64,000 nt of DNA from Chryseobacterium sp. SNU WT5 (GCF_007362475.1 NZ_CP041687.1:1116001-1180000); one strand, 5' to 3'; counted from the stretch's first letter, positions 36,396 to 44,443 are shown. Notes: a model not told the origin generated them from the sequence alone. Program-made: numbers and translations.

Positions 36396-36776
36396 ATGGC
36401 AGAAGACAGACAAAAGTACAGCGATGCTGACTTAAAGGAATTTAAAGTAATTATTCAGGGTAAAATAGCGAAAGCTGAAAGAGATTTAATGCTGATTAGA
36501 GAAAGTTTCATCAACAACCAAAATAATGGAACTGATGATACTTCGCCTACCTTCAAAGCTTTTGAAGAAGGTGCAGAGACATTGAGCAAAGAGCAAAACT
36601 CAATTTTGGCGGGAAGACAGGAGAAATTCGTAAGAGATTTAAAAAATGCGCTAATTCGTATTGAAAATAAGACGTACGGAATTTGTCGTGTAACAGGAAA
36701 ATTAATCCCTAAAGAAAGACTTTTTGCAGTACCACATGCAACGTTAAGCATTGAAGCAAAAAATATGCAACGATAA
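36396..36776 (+). CDS. TraR/DksA family protein lacking zinc-finger cysteines
   Basis: 126 residues. N-terminal coiled-coil helices, then the DksA C-terminal pattern YGICRVTGKLIPKERLFAVPHA (split over residues 95-116) and the end SIEAKNMQR. In E. coli DksA four cysteines bind zinc here; only one Cys remains (about residue 98). Bacteroidota members keep the fold in this cysteine-poor form. Such proteins bind the secondary channel of RNA polymerase; the acidic tip region (GTDDTSPTFKAFEEG) is partly kept. Follows ileS by 62 bases. Confidence 0.88.
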   Translation: MAEDRQKYSDADLKEFKVIIQGKIAKAERDLMLIRESFINNQNNGTDDTSPTFKAFEEGAETLSKEQNSILAGRQEKFVRDLKNALIRIENKTYGICRVTGKLIPKERLFAVPHATLSIEAKNMQR

Positions 36777-36796
36777 ATAAATCGTTTAACTTTAAT

Positions 36797-36844
36797 AATG
36801 TACAAAGTAATAGGTGTTAATGAATACAGACTACTTTGTACATT
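36797..36844. repeat. 13-base inverted repeat after the DksA-like gene
   Basis: AATGTACAAAGTA (36797-36809) and TACTTTGTACATT (36832-36844), perfect arms with a 22-base loop. It lies between the DksA-like stop (36776) and the next ATG (36859). No T-run follows closely, so it is not a typical terminator; it could stabilise an mRNA end or serve as an operator. Confidence 0.6.
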
Positions 36845-36858
36845 TATAGTTTAAATTC

Positions 36859-37101
36859 ATGAGCACATTATTTATTTTACTTGCTGTTGCAGTTATCTTC
36901 ATCTATTTTTTCCGAAAAGATCTCAAAGAAAAATTTATTCCGAATAAAGAAAACTATTATACGATTGATGATCAATATAATTCCGAGAAAAAAGACAGAC
37001 AAAACGAGATTGATAAAATCTTAAGTAAAATAGGGAAAAATGGGCTGAAAGATTTGACCCCAAAAGAAAAAAAGCGACTAGACGAACTATCAAAAAAATA
37101 A
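36859..37101 (+). CDS. small membrane-anchored protein (DUF6576-like)
   Basis: 80 residues: one N-terminal membrane helix (about 3-20), a basic stretch FFRKDLKEKFIPNKENYY, and a helical C-terminus with DKILSKIGKNGLKDLTPKEKKRLDELSKK (split over residues 52-80). The last part matches the short domain found at the end of rhomboid proteins in Bacteroidota (DUF6576). Function unknown. It begins a rightward series of small genes leading to lspA, 6 bases before the next one. Confidence 0.7.
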   Translation: MSTLFILLAVAVIFIYFFRKDLKEKFIPNKENYYTIDDQYNSEKKDRQNEIDKILSKIGKNGLKDLTPKEKKRLDELSKK

Positions 37102-37107
37102 TTTTAA

Positions 37108-37305
37108 ATGGAATCCCTCATCGTACATCCCAAAAACCAAATGGAACTTAATGCACTGAAAAGTGTAATGAAAGACATGGGTATTAAATTCGAGAAGTTT
37201 CACACCAGAAATCATAACGCGGCTCCGAAATCGGAACCAAAAACACCAACAGATAAAGGAGCAAAACCCGCAAGAAATTTTAAAGACAAACCTAAGAGAG
37301 ATTAG
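37108..37305 (+). CDS. small DUF2683-like protein
   Basis: 65 residues, very basic in the second half. The N-terminus MESLIVHPKNQMELNALKSVM matches DUF2683 family starts, a short antitoxin-like helix and strand domain. The tail is low complexity (Lys, Pro, Ala, Asn). No toxin gene is adjacent. Two bases before lspA, so the two are probably cotranscribed. Confidence 0.7.
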   Translation: MESLIVHPKNQMELNALKSVMKDMGIKFEKFHTRNHNAAPKSEPKTPTDKGAKPARNFKDKPKRD

Positions 37306-37307
37306 TA

Positions 37308-37946
37308 ATGAAGAAAATAGCATTAGTTACCATTATCATTCTTTTAATTGATCAGATTTCTAAATTTTACATCAAGACCCATTTTAATCTAGGTGAAAGC
37401 ATTCCGGTATTTCCGGGGTTTAAACTCACCTTTGTAGAGAATCCAGGAATGGCTTATGGCTTTCATTTCGGTGGATTATTAGGTAAATATCTTTTGGTTA
37501 TTATCCGTGTGATCCTCATCGGTGCCATGGTTTATTTATTTAGAAAATGGCTGAAAGAAGGTGCTAGCAACTATCTTTTGATTCCAATGGCCATGATCTT
37601 TGCAGGAGCAATCGGAAATTTAATAGATGGAATGTTTTACGGAATGATTTTCGACAGCGGGACCGTTTATGACGAAAGTATAGGCAGATGGATCGAATAC
37701 GGCGGCATTTCTAAAGTAGTCCCCATTGCGGAAGGCTACTCCACATTTATGAAAGGTTGTGTAGTTGATATGTTACATTTCCCTTTAGTAGACTGGAATG
37801 TTCCCGAGACCTTCCCTTTAATTGGCGGTAAGCATATTGAATTCTTCAAGTATATTTTCAATGTTGCGGACTCGGCTATTACTGTAGGTGCTGCGTTATT
37901 AATTATTTTTAGGAAAAAGGCTTTTCCTGATGGATTTGACTTCTAA
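37308..37946 (+). CDS. lspA: lipoprotein signal peptidase (signal peptidase II)
   Basis: 212 residues, four membrane helices; cleaves signal peptides of prolipoproteins at the inner membrane. Family landmarks: LIDQISKFYI near the start, VENPGMAYGFHFG (about residue 45), GAIGNLIDGMFYG (first catalytic Asp region), VVDMLHFP and FNVADSAITVG (second catalytic Asp). Longer than the 160-residue norm because about 45 residues (FDSGTVYDESIGRWIEYGG and on) are inserted between GNLIDG and VVDMLHFP; this insertion is usual in Bacteroidota. Many lipoproteins in the window need this enzyme. Confidence 0.94.
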   Translation: MKKIALVTIIILLIDQISKFYIKTHFNLGESIPVFPGFKLTFVENPGMAYGFHFGGLLGKYLLVIIRVILIGAMVYLFRKWLKEGASNYLLIPMAMIFAGAIGNLIDGMFYGMIFDSGTVYDESIGRWIEYGGISKVVPIAEGYSTFMKGCVVDMLHFPLVDWNVPETFPLIGGKHIEFFKYIFNVADSAITVGAALLIIFRKKAFPDGFDF

Positions 37947-37949
37947 AAG

Positions 37950-38591
37950 ATGAAAATTATTAAGAACATCATCATAGCAACACTGATTACCCTTGGCTTT
38001 TCAATTATTTTAATATGGTGGAGTAATGCGCAGGTAGAACGTGAAACCAAAGACTACGTAACTTCCGATCTCTCTACGCTGCCTCAAGAAAAAACCGGCC
38101 TTCTGTTGGGAACCAGTAAAACACTTCGGAACGGACGACCGAATGCATACTTCTTCAATAGAATAAAAGCAGCTTCACAATTGTACCAATCGGGGAAAAT
38201 TCAAAATATCATTGTAAGTGGTGACAATTCTACTAAAAATTACAATGAGCCGGAGGATATGAAGAATGAGCTTATTAAAGCAGGAGTCCCTGAAGAAAAA
38301 ATTTTTGAAGATTTTGCGGGATTCAGAACTTTAGATTCCGTTGTTCGAGCAAAAGAAATTTTCGGACAACCCTCTTTTATTATTATTTCCCAGCGTTTTC
38401 ATAATGAAAGGGCGGTATTTCTCGCACATAAATATGGGATCAAAGCTTATGGTTACAACGCGAAAGATGTAAATATTTATGCTGGGATCAAAACCACAAT
38501 GAGAGAGAAACTCGCACGGGCAAAAGTTTTTATCGATTTTCTTTTTGAAGTAGAACCAAAATTTGGAGGCAAAAAGATTCTCATTCCGTGA
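37950..38591 (+). CDS. SanA/YdcF-type DUF218 protein
   Basis: 213 residues: one N-terminal membrane helix (about 5-25), then a DUF218 domain facing the periplasm: GLLLGTSKTLRNGRPN (about residue 52), IIVSGDNSTKNYNEPEDMKNEL (split over residues 90-112), and IISQRFHNERAVFLAHKYGI. E. coli SanA affects the envelope barrier at high temperature; molecular activity is not known. It starts 3 bases after lspA. Confidence 0.85.
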   Translation: MKIIKNIIIATLITLGFSIILIWWSNAQVERETKDYVTSDLSTLPQEKTGLLLGTSKTLRNGRPNAYFFNRIKAASQLYQSGKIQNIIVSGDNSTKNYNEPEDMKNELIKAGVPEEKIFEDFAGFRTLDSVVRAKEIFGQPSFIIISQRFHNERAVFLAHKYGIKAYGYNAKDVNIYAGIKTTMREKLARAKVFIDFLFEVEPKFGGKKILIP

Positions 38592-38618
38592 TCGGTTTTT
38601 CAGATCTTTGTTCACCTC

Positions 38619-38632
38619 CATGTTTAAACATG
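38619..38632. repeat. 14-base perfect palindrome upstream of trpS
   Basis: CATGTTTAAACATG, self-complementary, between the SanA-like stop (38591) and trpS (38724). A possible operator; no regulator identified. Confidence 0.4.
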
Positions 38633-38723
38633 ATCAACTACAGCTTTGAATTCTTTATCATTCATTTTAATGTAGATTCACTTAAATTCGCAGTTCATTA
38701 ATTTTATTTAAAAATTCAAACAA

Positions 38724-39692
38724 ATGCCAAGAATTCTTACCGGAATACAAGCAACCGGAACACCACATTTAGGAAATCTTTTAGGTGCTATTATACCCGC
38801 CATCGAACTTTCTAAACAAACAGGTAACGAATCATTTTTGTTCATTGCGAACCTCCATTCTTTGACGCAGATCAAAAATGCAGAAGAATTAAAACAGAAC
38901 ACTTACGAAATCGCTGCAGCTTGGCTTGCGTGCGGTTTAGATACAGACAAAACTTTCTTTTACAGACAGAGTGATATCGCGGAAACGTGTGAGCTTACCT
39001 GGTATCTATCCTGTTTCTTTCCTTATCAGAGATTAACATTAGCTCATTCATTCAAAGATAAAGCAGACCGTTTAGACGATGTAAATGCAGGGTTGTTTAC
39101 CTATCCGGTTTTAATGGCAGCCGATATTTTATTGTACGATGCAGAAATAGTGCCTGTAGGAAAAGATCAATTGCAACATTTAGAAATGGCGCGTGATATG
39201 GGTTCTAGATTTAACCATCAAATGGGAGAAGTTTTTGTCTTGCCACAAGCGGAGTTGCAGGAAGATACCAAATATGTCCCAGGAACTGACGGACAGAAAA
39301 TGTCGAAATCCAGAGGAAATATCATTAATATTTTCTTACCCGAAAAAGAACTGAAAAAACAGGTGATGGGAATCGAAACCGATTCAAAATTACTTGAAGA
39401 ACCTAAAGATCCACACACCGATAAAGTTTTTGCATTATATGAATTAATTGCAACTCCAGCAGAAACAGAAATTTTAAGAGAGAAATACCTCGCGGGGAAC
39501 TATGGTTATGGCCATGCAAAAACCGAATTGCTGAATTTAATTCTGACCAGATTTTCCAAAGAAAGAGAACTGTTCACTTATTATATGAACAACTTGCCGG
39601 AACTGGAAGACAAACTTCAGGAAGGCGCGGTAAAGACCCGAGCAGTCGCTTTAGAAACGCTTGCACGAGTAAGAAAGAGTGTAGGAGTTTAG
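38724..39692 (+). CDS. trpS: tryptophanyl-tRNA synthetase
   Basis: 322-residue class I synthetase. HIGH-like motif in GTPHLGNLLGAI (about residues 13-24), KMSKS in GQKMSKSRGN (about 194-203), and the Trp pocket region LMAADILLYDAEIVPVGKDQ (split over 132-152). Length and order match the bacterial family. It stands 132 bases after the SanA-like gene and ends at a bidirectional terminator. Confidence 0.96.
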   Translation: MPRILTGIQATGTPHLGNLLGAIIPAIELSKQTGNESFLFIANLHSLTQIKNAEELKQNTYEIAAAWLACGLDTDKTFFYRQSDIAETCELTWYLSCFFPYQRLTLAHSFKDKADRLDDVNAGLFTYPVLMAADILLYDAEIVPVGKDQLQHLEMARDMGSRFNHQMGEVFVLPQAELQEDTKYVPGTDGQKMSKSRGNIINIFLPEKELKKQVMGIETDSKLLEEPKDPHTDKVFALYELIATPAETEILREKYLAGNYGYGHAKTELLNLILTRFSKERELFTYYMNNLPELEDKLQEGAVKTRAVALETLARVRKSVGV

Positions 39693-39711
39693 TAAAATTC
39701 AAGATTTCATG

Positions 39712-39740
39712 AAACCTTTTCCATGCGAAAAGGTTTTTTT
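39712..39740. terminator. bidirectional terminator between trpS and yjjG
   Basis: AAACCTTTTC (39712-39721) with GAAAAGGTTT (39727-39736), loop CATGC, then a T-run. The genes converge here. Confidence 0.85.
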
Positions 39741-40434
39741 ATAAAAGCTCTTTCAATTCAATCAACTTCTTGATTACTTTTACTCCATCAGCTTTAAAAT
39801 TATCATTAAAAGCATCATAGAAAATTACTTCTAATCCGAAGGATTTTCCACCTTCCACATCAGCGATCCAATCATCACCAATCATCATCGATTCCCCTGG
39901 TTTTGCATTGGCTTTATTAAGCGCATAATCGTAGATCTGAGGATGTGGTTTGCGAATATCAATTTCGTCTGCACTTGTAATGGTTTGGAAATAGTTCTGT
40001 ATTCCGGAAAGTTCACATTTTCTATGGGTAACTTCTTTAAAACCATTGGAGAGGATATGCATTTTATAACCTTGATCATGTAAGTATTCTAAAACTTCAA
40101 AAGCACCTTCTACAAGGTCATTATAATTAAGAATTTCATCCAAAAAGTTGCTTTCAAAAGTTTGGGCAAGCTCAAAATCGTCAATTCCAAAAAAGAGAAA
40201 TGAATCGTAAAACCGATGCTTTCTTAAATAATCTTTATCAATTTCACCATCACGAATTTGCTCCCAAAGTCTTTCATTGATCGTAAAATATTCACGATGG
40301 AAATCTTCAAAATCTAAATTGTATTTCTGATGGACGTTTTCTCTCTTAAATATTTCCTGTAAAGTGGAATGAGCGTTTCCGCGGTGATCCCATAGCGTAT
40401 TGTCGAGGTCAAAAAAAATGTGCTGAATTTTCAT
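39739..40434 (-). CDS. yjjG: YjjG-type HAD noncanonical pyrimidine nucleotidase
   Basis: 231-residue HAD hydrolase that removes phosphate from (mainly noncanonical) pyrimidine nucleotides. Motif I FFDLDNTLWDH (residues 7-17), motif II HILSNGF (about 112), motif III Lys in EIDIRKPHPQIY and motif IV MIGDDWIADVEGG. The four-helix cap after motif I is typical of the YjjG/YfnB group. ATG 40434 gives the normal start MKIQHIFF; the frame runs 3 codons further. Confidence 0.88.
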   Translation of the reverse strand: MKIQHIFFDLDNTLWDHRGNAHSTLQEIFKRENVHQKYNLDFEDFHREYFTINERLWEQIRDGEIDKDYLRKHRFYDSFLFFGIDDFELAQTFESNFLDEILNYNDLVEGAFEVLEYLHDQGYKMHILSNGFKEVTHRKCELSGIQNYFQTITSADEIDIRKPHPQIYDYALNKANAKPGESMMIGDDWIADVEGGKSFGLEVIFYDAFNDNFKADGVKVIKKLIELKELL

Positions 40435-40452
40435 ACAGCACAAATTTAAGAT

Positions 40453-40587
40453 TTAGTTCTTAAAAACGAGATTAATTTTTGAGTTGAAGTTCAACATTTC
40501 TATATTTCTGGAGTAGTTGAGCAAGAACGCAATGGTTTCTTTTCTAGGTTTCAAGTCTTTTTTCTTTAAAATGTAATTTTTTTTCAT
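40453..40587 (-). CDS. 44-residue basic protein behind the ECF sigma factor
   Basis: ATG at 40587, TAA at 40453-40455, in a stretch that would otherwise be empty. It begins MKKNYILKKKDLKPRKET, then IAFLLNYSRNIEM, and ends NLVFKN. The LKPRKETIAFLLNYS stretch resembles a small conserved protein I associate with Flavobacteriia, from memory. 11 of 44 residues are Lys or Arg. It follows the sigma-factor gene by 40 bases on the same strand, so it is probably its partner in one transcript. Function unknown; a DNA- or RNA-binding or regulatory role is only a guess. Confidence 0.65.
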   Translation of the reverse strand: MKKNYILKKKDLKPRKETIAFLLNYSRNIEMLNFNSKINLVFKN

Positions 40588-40627
40588 ATACCCGACTTTT
40601 ATTAAAAACGCCAGTATTTGAAAATTA

Positions 40628-41218
40628 TTATCTCGTCAAAATAATTTGATGCTCTTCCATGATTTTTCTGAGGTTGATCAGCGCATATCTCACTCTACCT
40701 AAAGTCGTGTTAATGCTAGTTTCCGTTTGATCCGCTATTTCTTTAAAGGACAAGCTATCAAAAAAACGAAGTTTAATCACCTCCTGCTGATTTTCTGGTA
40801 AGTATTGCAGCATACTAAGTAGATCCTCCTGAATTTGTTTGCTGATCAACTGCTCTTCTATATTTTCTTCTTTCCCGGAGATCAAATCAAAAATAGAAAA
40901 TTCTTCATTATCATAGGAAGTTTCTGAAACCTTGTTATGCTTCGCTTTCAAGCGGTAATGATCAATAATGAGGTTGTGGGCAATTCGTTTGGCCCACAGG
41001 ACAAATTTACCTTCTTCATTATATCTCCCCTCTTTTAGAGTAATGATGATTTTCATAAAAGTATCTTGGAAAACATCGTTCGCTAACGCGTCGTCCAGAA
41101 CTTTGTAAAAAATATAAGTGAAAATTTCTTTTTGGTGTCTTTCAATCAATACAGAGAGCGCTTTTTCGTCTCCTTGAATGAAATTAGTAATCAGCCAGCT
41201 ATCAGTATTTGTGTTCAT
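40628..41218 (-). CDS. ECF-type RNA polymerase sigma factor
   Basis: 196 residues from ATG 41218. Region 2 (about 15-90): DVFQDTFMKIIITLKEGRY, then WAKRIAHNLIIDHYR; region 4 (about 135-190): LPENQQEVIKLRFFDSLSFKEIAD (split over the helix-turn-helix) and TLGRVRYALINLRKIM. No anti-sigma gene is next to it, unlike most ECF sigma factors. Target genes are unknown. The extra 11 codons in the frame (to 41251) lack homology. Followed by the 44-residue gene. Confidence 0.92.
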   Translation of the reverse strand: MNTNTDSWLITNFIQGDEKALSVLIERHQKEIFTYIFYKVLDDALANDVFQDTFMKIIITLKEGRYNEEGKFVLWAKRIAHNLIIDHYRLKAKHNKVSETSYDNEEFSIFDLISGKEENIEEQLISKQIQEDLLSMLQYLPENQQEVIKLRFFDSLSFKEIADQTETSINTTLGRVRYALINLRKIMEEHQIILTR

Positions 41219-41396
41219 AATTCTCTTATTTAAAAATTCATGGATCCACAAACCAAATTCATTAAGGTTTTATTGAAAATCCAAGATTAAAAAAATGTAG
41301 AAGTATAAATCTATATTCGCTGGGTTGTTTATAAGTGGCTAAAATAGTAAAAAATCTAACATCGTTTAACTTTTGTTAAAAAAATAATAAAAAATA

Positions 41397-41885
41397 TTAT
41401 TGAAGCAGCTGATGAATAAGTACTATCGGCACATTCACTGTGAAATTGATATTCAGACCTTCCAGTTTTTTACCGTTAATAACAGCTTGACCAATTGGGA
41501 AAGCATACCCACCAGATAAATCAACCAATCCAAAAAGCGTTACTCCTAATTTTGGAGCAATGTATTTTGTGGTAGCTTCTGCACCAGCTAAAAAGTAAAA
41601 CGAGTGGTACAAATCCACATTACGCTGAAAATTCAGCAAAATATCTCCTTGTAATTTAGGCAACACCGCAAATTGTCCATTCACACTTCCCAATAGCCCT
41701 GCAACTCCAACCCGATAAATTACATCGTCATTTTCTAGAAAAAGCAATCGTCCACCTAATTCTGCAAAAGTTTGATTTTGGTAAACATATCCTGCATGAA
41801 CCATTTTATGAACGGTAAGTTGAGCCTTGCCCAGGCTACAAAACAACAGAGTTAATAAAATCGAATAGCTGATTTTCTTTTTCAT
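41397..41885 (-). CDS. small exported beta-rich protein
   Basis: 162 residues: signal peptide ending CSLGKAQ, then short alternating strands (VHAGYVYQNQTFAELGGRL, SFYFLAGAEATTKYIAP, KLGVTLFGLVDLSGGYAFP) that suggest a small outer-membrane barrel or its edge. No family recognised. It lies between metK (76 bases downstream on the same strand) and the sigma-factor gene. No connection with either is implied by the sequence. Confidence 0.65.
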   Translation of the reverse strand: MKKKISYSILLTLLFCSLGKAQLTVHKMVHAGYVYQNQTFAELGGRLLFLENDDVIYRVGVAGLLGSVNGQFAVLPKLQGDILLNFQRNVDLYHSFYFLAGAEATTKYIAPKLGVTLFGLVDLSGGYAFPIGQAVINGKKLEGLNINFTVNVPIVLIHQLLQ

Positions 41886-41912
41886 AGTATCATTTAAAGA
41901 AGGTATAAAGAT

Positions 41913-41947
41913 AAAAAAAACTGCTTTAACATTTCTGAAAAAGCAGT
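41913..41947 (-). terminator. terminator of metK
   Basis: ACTGCTTT (41920-41927) with AAAGCAGT (41940-41947), 12-base loop. The minus strand continues in eight T (complement of 41913-41920). Confidence 0.75.
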
Positions 41948-41961
41948 GTATTTAAATAATT

Positions 41962-43242
41962 TTAAAGACCAAATTCTTTTTTTATTTCGTCTACTTTGTC
42001 GAGTTTCTCCCACGTGAAGAACTCTAAATCCTTAACAACTAAATCCGCCCCATTTGCCTTTTTAAAAGTTTTATCTGCAATATAAGGCTCTCTTCCCATA
42101 TGTCCGTAAGATGCAGTCTCTTCATAAATAGGATTTCTGAGTTTCAGGTTTTGTTCAATCGCGTAAGGACGTAGATCGAATATTTTTTGAACTCTCTCTG
42201 CAATTTCTCCGTCATTCAATCCTAATTTCGAAGTTCCGTAGGTATTAATATATAATCCACATGGTTGTGCCACTCCAATCGCGTAAGAAACCTGTACTAA
42301 GACCTCTTCTGCAACTCCAGCCGCCACTAAATTTTTCGCCATGTGACGAACCGCATAAGCTGCACTTCGGTCAACTTTAGAAGGATCTTTTCCAGAGAAT
42401 GCTCCACCACCATGTCCACCTTTACCACCGTACGTATCAACGATTATTTTTCTTCCGGTTAAACCGGTATCACCGTGAGGTCCACCAATAACAAATTTTC
42501 CTGTTGGATTGATGTGGTATTTAATTTCATTATTAAAGAGTTCTTGAATTTCTCGCTTCTGCTTTGCTTTCACTTTTGGAATCAGAATCTCAATCATATC
42601 TTTTCTGATTTTGGCCAACATTGCCTCCTCGCTTCCAAAGTCATCATGTTGCGTAGATATTACAATAGAGTCAATTCTAACTGGTTTATGATCATCTGAA
42701 TATTCAATGGTCACCTGTGATTTCGCATCTGGCCTTAAATACTTAACAGCATCGTTTTGACGTCTCAATACTGCTAATTCCTTCAGGATCGTGTGTGCCA
42801 GATCCAGTGCCAATGGCATATAGTTTTCAGTTTCATTAGTTGCATACCCAAACATCATTCCCTGATCTCCAGCACCTTGGGAATTTGCCTTCGATTCAAA
42901 ATCATCATTTTCTGAGATCCGATCTACCCCTTGGTTAATATCTGGTGACTGTTCATGGATTGCAGAGATAATCCCGCAAGAATCCCCATTAAACATATAT
43001 TCGCCTTTGGTATAACCAATTTTATTAATGACTTTTCTGGCAATATCCTGCACATCCAAGTATGCGGTAGACTTCACTTCTCCTGCCAAAACAACCTGTC
43101 CTGTTGTAACCAACGTTTCACAAGCCACTTTTGAGGTGGGATCATTTGCAAGAAAATTATCTATCAGAGCATCGGAGATTTGATCAGCGATTTTATCTGG
43201 ATGTCCTTCAGAAACGGACTCAGAAGTAAATAAATAAGACAT
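41962..43242 (-). CDS. metK: S-adenosylmethionine synthetase
   Basis: 426 residues; makes SAM from methionine and ATP. Conserved [16 protein letters not shown] (residues 14-29), [14 protein letters not shown] (about 122-135), and the P-loop-like [22 protein letters not shown] (split over 275-297). Length is normal for Bacteroidota. Preceded by a leader RNA that looks like a SAM-II aptamer (43315-43365), so its product probably represses it. Confidence 0.96.
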   Translation of the reverse strand: MSYLFTSESVSEGHPDKIADQISDALIDNFLANDPTSKVACETLVTTGQVVLAGEVKSTAYLDVQDIARKVINKIGYTKGEYMFNGDSCGIISAIHEQSPDINQGVDRISENDDFESKANSQGAGDQGMMFGYATNETENYMPLALDLAHTILKELAVLRRQNDAVKYLRPDAKSQVTIEYSDDHKPVRIDSIVISTQHDDFGSEEAMLAKIRKDMIEILIPKVKAKQKREIQELFNNEIKYHINPTGKFVIGGPHGDTGLTGRKIIVDTYGGKGGHGGGAFSGKDPSKVDRSAAYAVRHMAKNLVAAGVAEEVLVQVSYAIGVAQPCGLYINTYGTSKLGLNDGEIAERVQKIFDLRPYAIEQNLKLRNPIYEETASYGHMGREPYIADKTFKKANGADLVVKDLEFFTWEKLDKVDEIKKEFGL

Positions 43243-43285
43243 ATCTCTATTTGTTTTAAATTAAAAATAGAAGTGAAAAACTGAA

Positions 43286-43295
43286 GATTGCAATC
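43286..43295 (-). promoter_or_regulatory. possible anti-aptamer segment of the metK leader
   Basis: Palindrome GATTGCAATC. Its TTGCAATC (minus strand) is fully complementary to GATTGCAA in the aptamer core (43339-43346), eight base pairs, so the two cannot coexist in both folds. A switch arm is inferred. Confidence 0.4.
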
Positions 43296-43314
43296 GAAAA
43301 CTAAAAGAGAATTT

Positions 43315-43365
43315 TTGTTTTAGCATTTTTTTATGAGGTTGCAATCAGTTCAAATTTTTCCTCCT
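43315..43365 (-). ncRNA. candidate SAM-II (SAM-alpha)-like riboswitch of metK
   Basis: Minus-strand order: stem strand GAGG (43363-43360), loop with ATTTGAACTGATTGCAA, stem strand CCTC (43338-43335), an A-rich stretch, then GCTAAA (43324-43319). This order (short P1, loop with UUUG and UUGCA, A-rich linker, GCUAAA) is the SAM-II pattern from memory of Rfam RF00521. It sits 73 bases upstream of metK and begins about 14-21 bases after a consensus -7 box. P1 is only 4 base pairs, and the pseudoknot partner is weak, so confidence is moderate. Confidence 0.6.
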
Positions 43366-43378
43366 GAAATATTAGCAG

Positions 43379-43408
43379 CAAATTTAAAGACTATTTATTA
43401 AAGAACAA
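43379..43408 (-). promoter_or_regulatory. Bacteroidota-type promoter of the metK leader
   Basis: Minus strand: TTG (43408-43406), 19-base spacer, TAAATTTG (43386-43379). Full match to TTG-N17-23-TAnnTTTG. Transcription would begin around 43375, just before the aptamer. Confidence 0.75.
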
Positions 43409-43429
43409 AATTTATAATGCTGTTATAAA

Positions 43430-44383
43430 TCATTGTGGTTTAACACCTACAAATTCAGAAGTATTATCGTTGAAATTCAATTTTGTTTTCAAAGAATCTG
43501 CGATAAAAAGGATCATTTCATCCAAAATTTTCTGCTTGTAGGTAGGTTTGTAATAGATCATGGAAATTTCACGATAAGGAAAAGGACTTCTAAATCTTTT
43601 TACCTTCTTTTGTTGGCTAGGCGATAATTGTTCGACCGCCAATTCTGGTAAAATACTCATACCTCCCAATTTATCTACCAGTTGAATTAAGGTATTAATA
43701 TTAGATGCCACAAATTCTAAATTCTTTGGCTTTACCGTATTTTCTCGAAGTTCACATATATTTTCAAATTGAGTTCTAAGACAGTTTCCTTCCTCTAACA
43801 ACCAAACTTTTTGTACATCAATTTTCTCTGGAACTACAAAGCTGTCTTCCTTTTGCTCTTCACTTTCGTCCGAAGAATAGAGCATTAGCTCTTCATTGAA
43901 AAGAAAATCCTGGTAAAATTCATTGGCTGCAGTGTACGGCGTAGAAATTATACCTGCATCAAGCTCACCGGATTTTAAAGCCTTTATTATATTATCCGTG
44001 GTCATCTCCTTCACATTAAGTTCAATCTTTGGATGATTTTTTAAGAAGTCAAAGATTACTGTGGGAAGTATAAAACCCGAAACGGTTGGGATAATCCCTA
44101 AATTAAGTTTTCCTGCCAACACGTTATTGAGTAGATTAGCTTTACTCTTTAATTCGTTGATGGCATCAATTACTCTTTTCGCTTCCGTAACAATCTCTAT
44201 TCCTACATCTGTGGTCCGGATCGGATGCGTAGTACGGTCAAAGATCTTCACATCCATTTCATCTTCAAACTTCTGAATCATTGCACTTAACGTGGGCTGT
44301 GTAATAAAACACGCTTGTGCAGCGTTTCCAAAGTGTTTGTATTTATCTACGGCGATAATATATTCTAATTGCTGAATATTCAT
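43430..44383 (-). CDS. oxyR: OxyR-type LysR regulator of hydrogen peroxide response
   Basis: 317 residues. N-terminal winged helix (QLEYIIAVDKYKHFGNAA, then QPTLSAMIQKFEDEM), C-terminal substrate-type domain. Two cysteines with 8 residues between them, EEGNCLRTQFENICEL (about residues 200-215), have the spacing of the redox pair Cys199/Cys208 of E. coli OxyR. Divergent from katA, 87 bases apart, which is a common target arrangement. Confidence 0.92.
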   Translation of the reverse strand: MNIQQLEYIIAVDKYKHFGNAAQACFITQPTLSAMIQKFEDEMDVKIFDRTTHPIRTTDVGIEIVTEAKRVIDAINELKSKANLLNNVLAGKLNLGIIPTVSGFILPTVIFDFLKNHPKIELNVKEMTTDNIIKALKSGELDAGIISTPYTAANEFYQDFLFNEELMLYSSDESEEQKEDSFVVPEKIDVQKVWLLEEGNCLRTQFENICELRENTVKPKNLEFVASNINTLIQLVDKLGGMSILPELAVEQLSPSQQKKVKRFRSPFPYREISMIYYKPTYKQKILDEMILFIADSLKTKLNFNDNTSEFVGVKPQ

Positions 44384-44403
44384 TTGATTTATTTAGTCTA
44401 TGT

Positions 44404-44411
44404 CAAATATA
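44404..44411 (-). promoter_or_regulatory. -7 promoter box of oxyR
   Basis: Minus strand TATATTTG, exact match to TAnnTTTG, 21 bases before the oxyR ATG. Confidence 0.55.
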
Positions 44412-44443
44412 CTTACAATTTAATTTATCTTCATTATTTTTAA

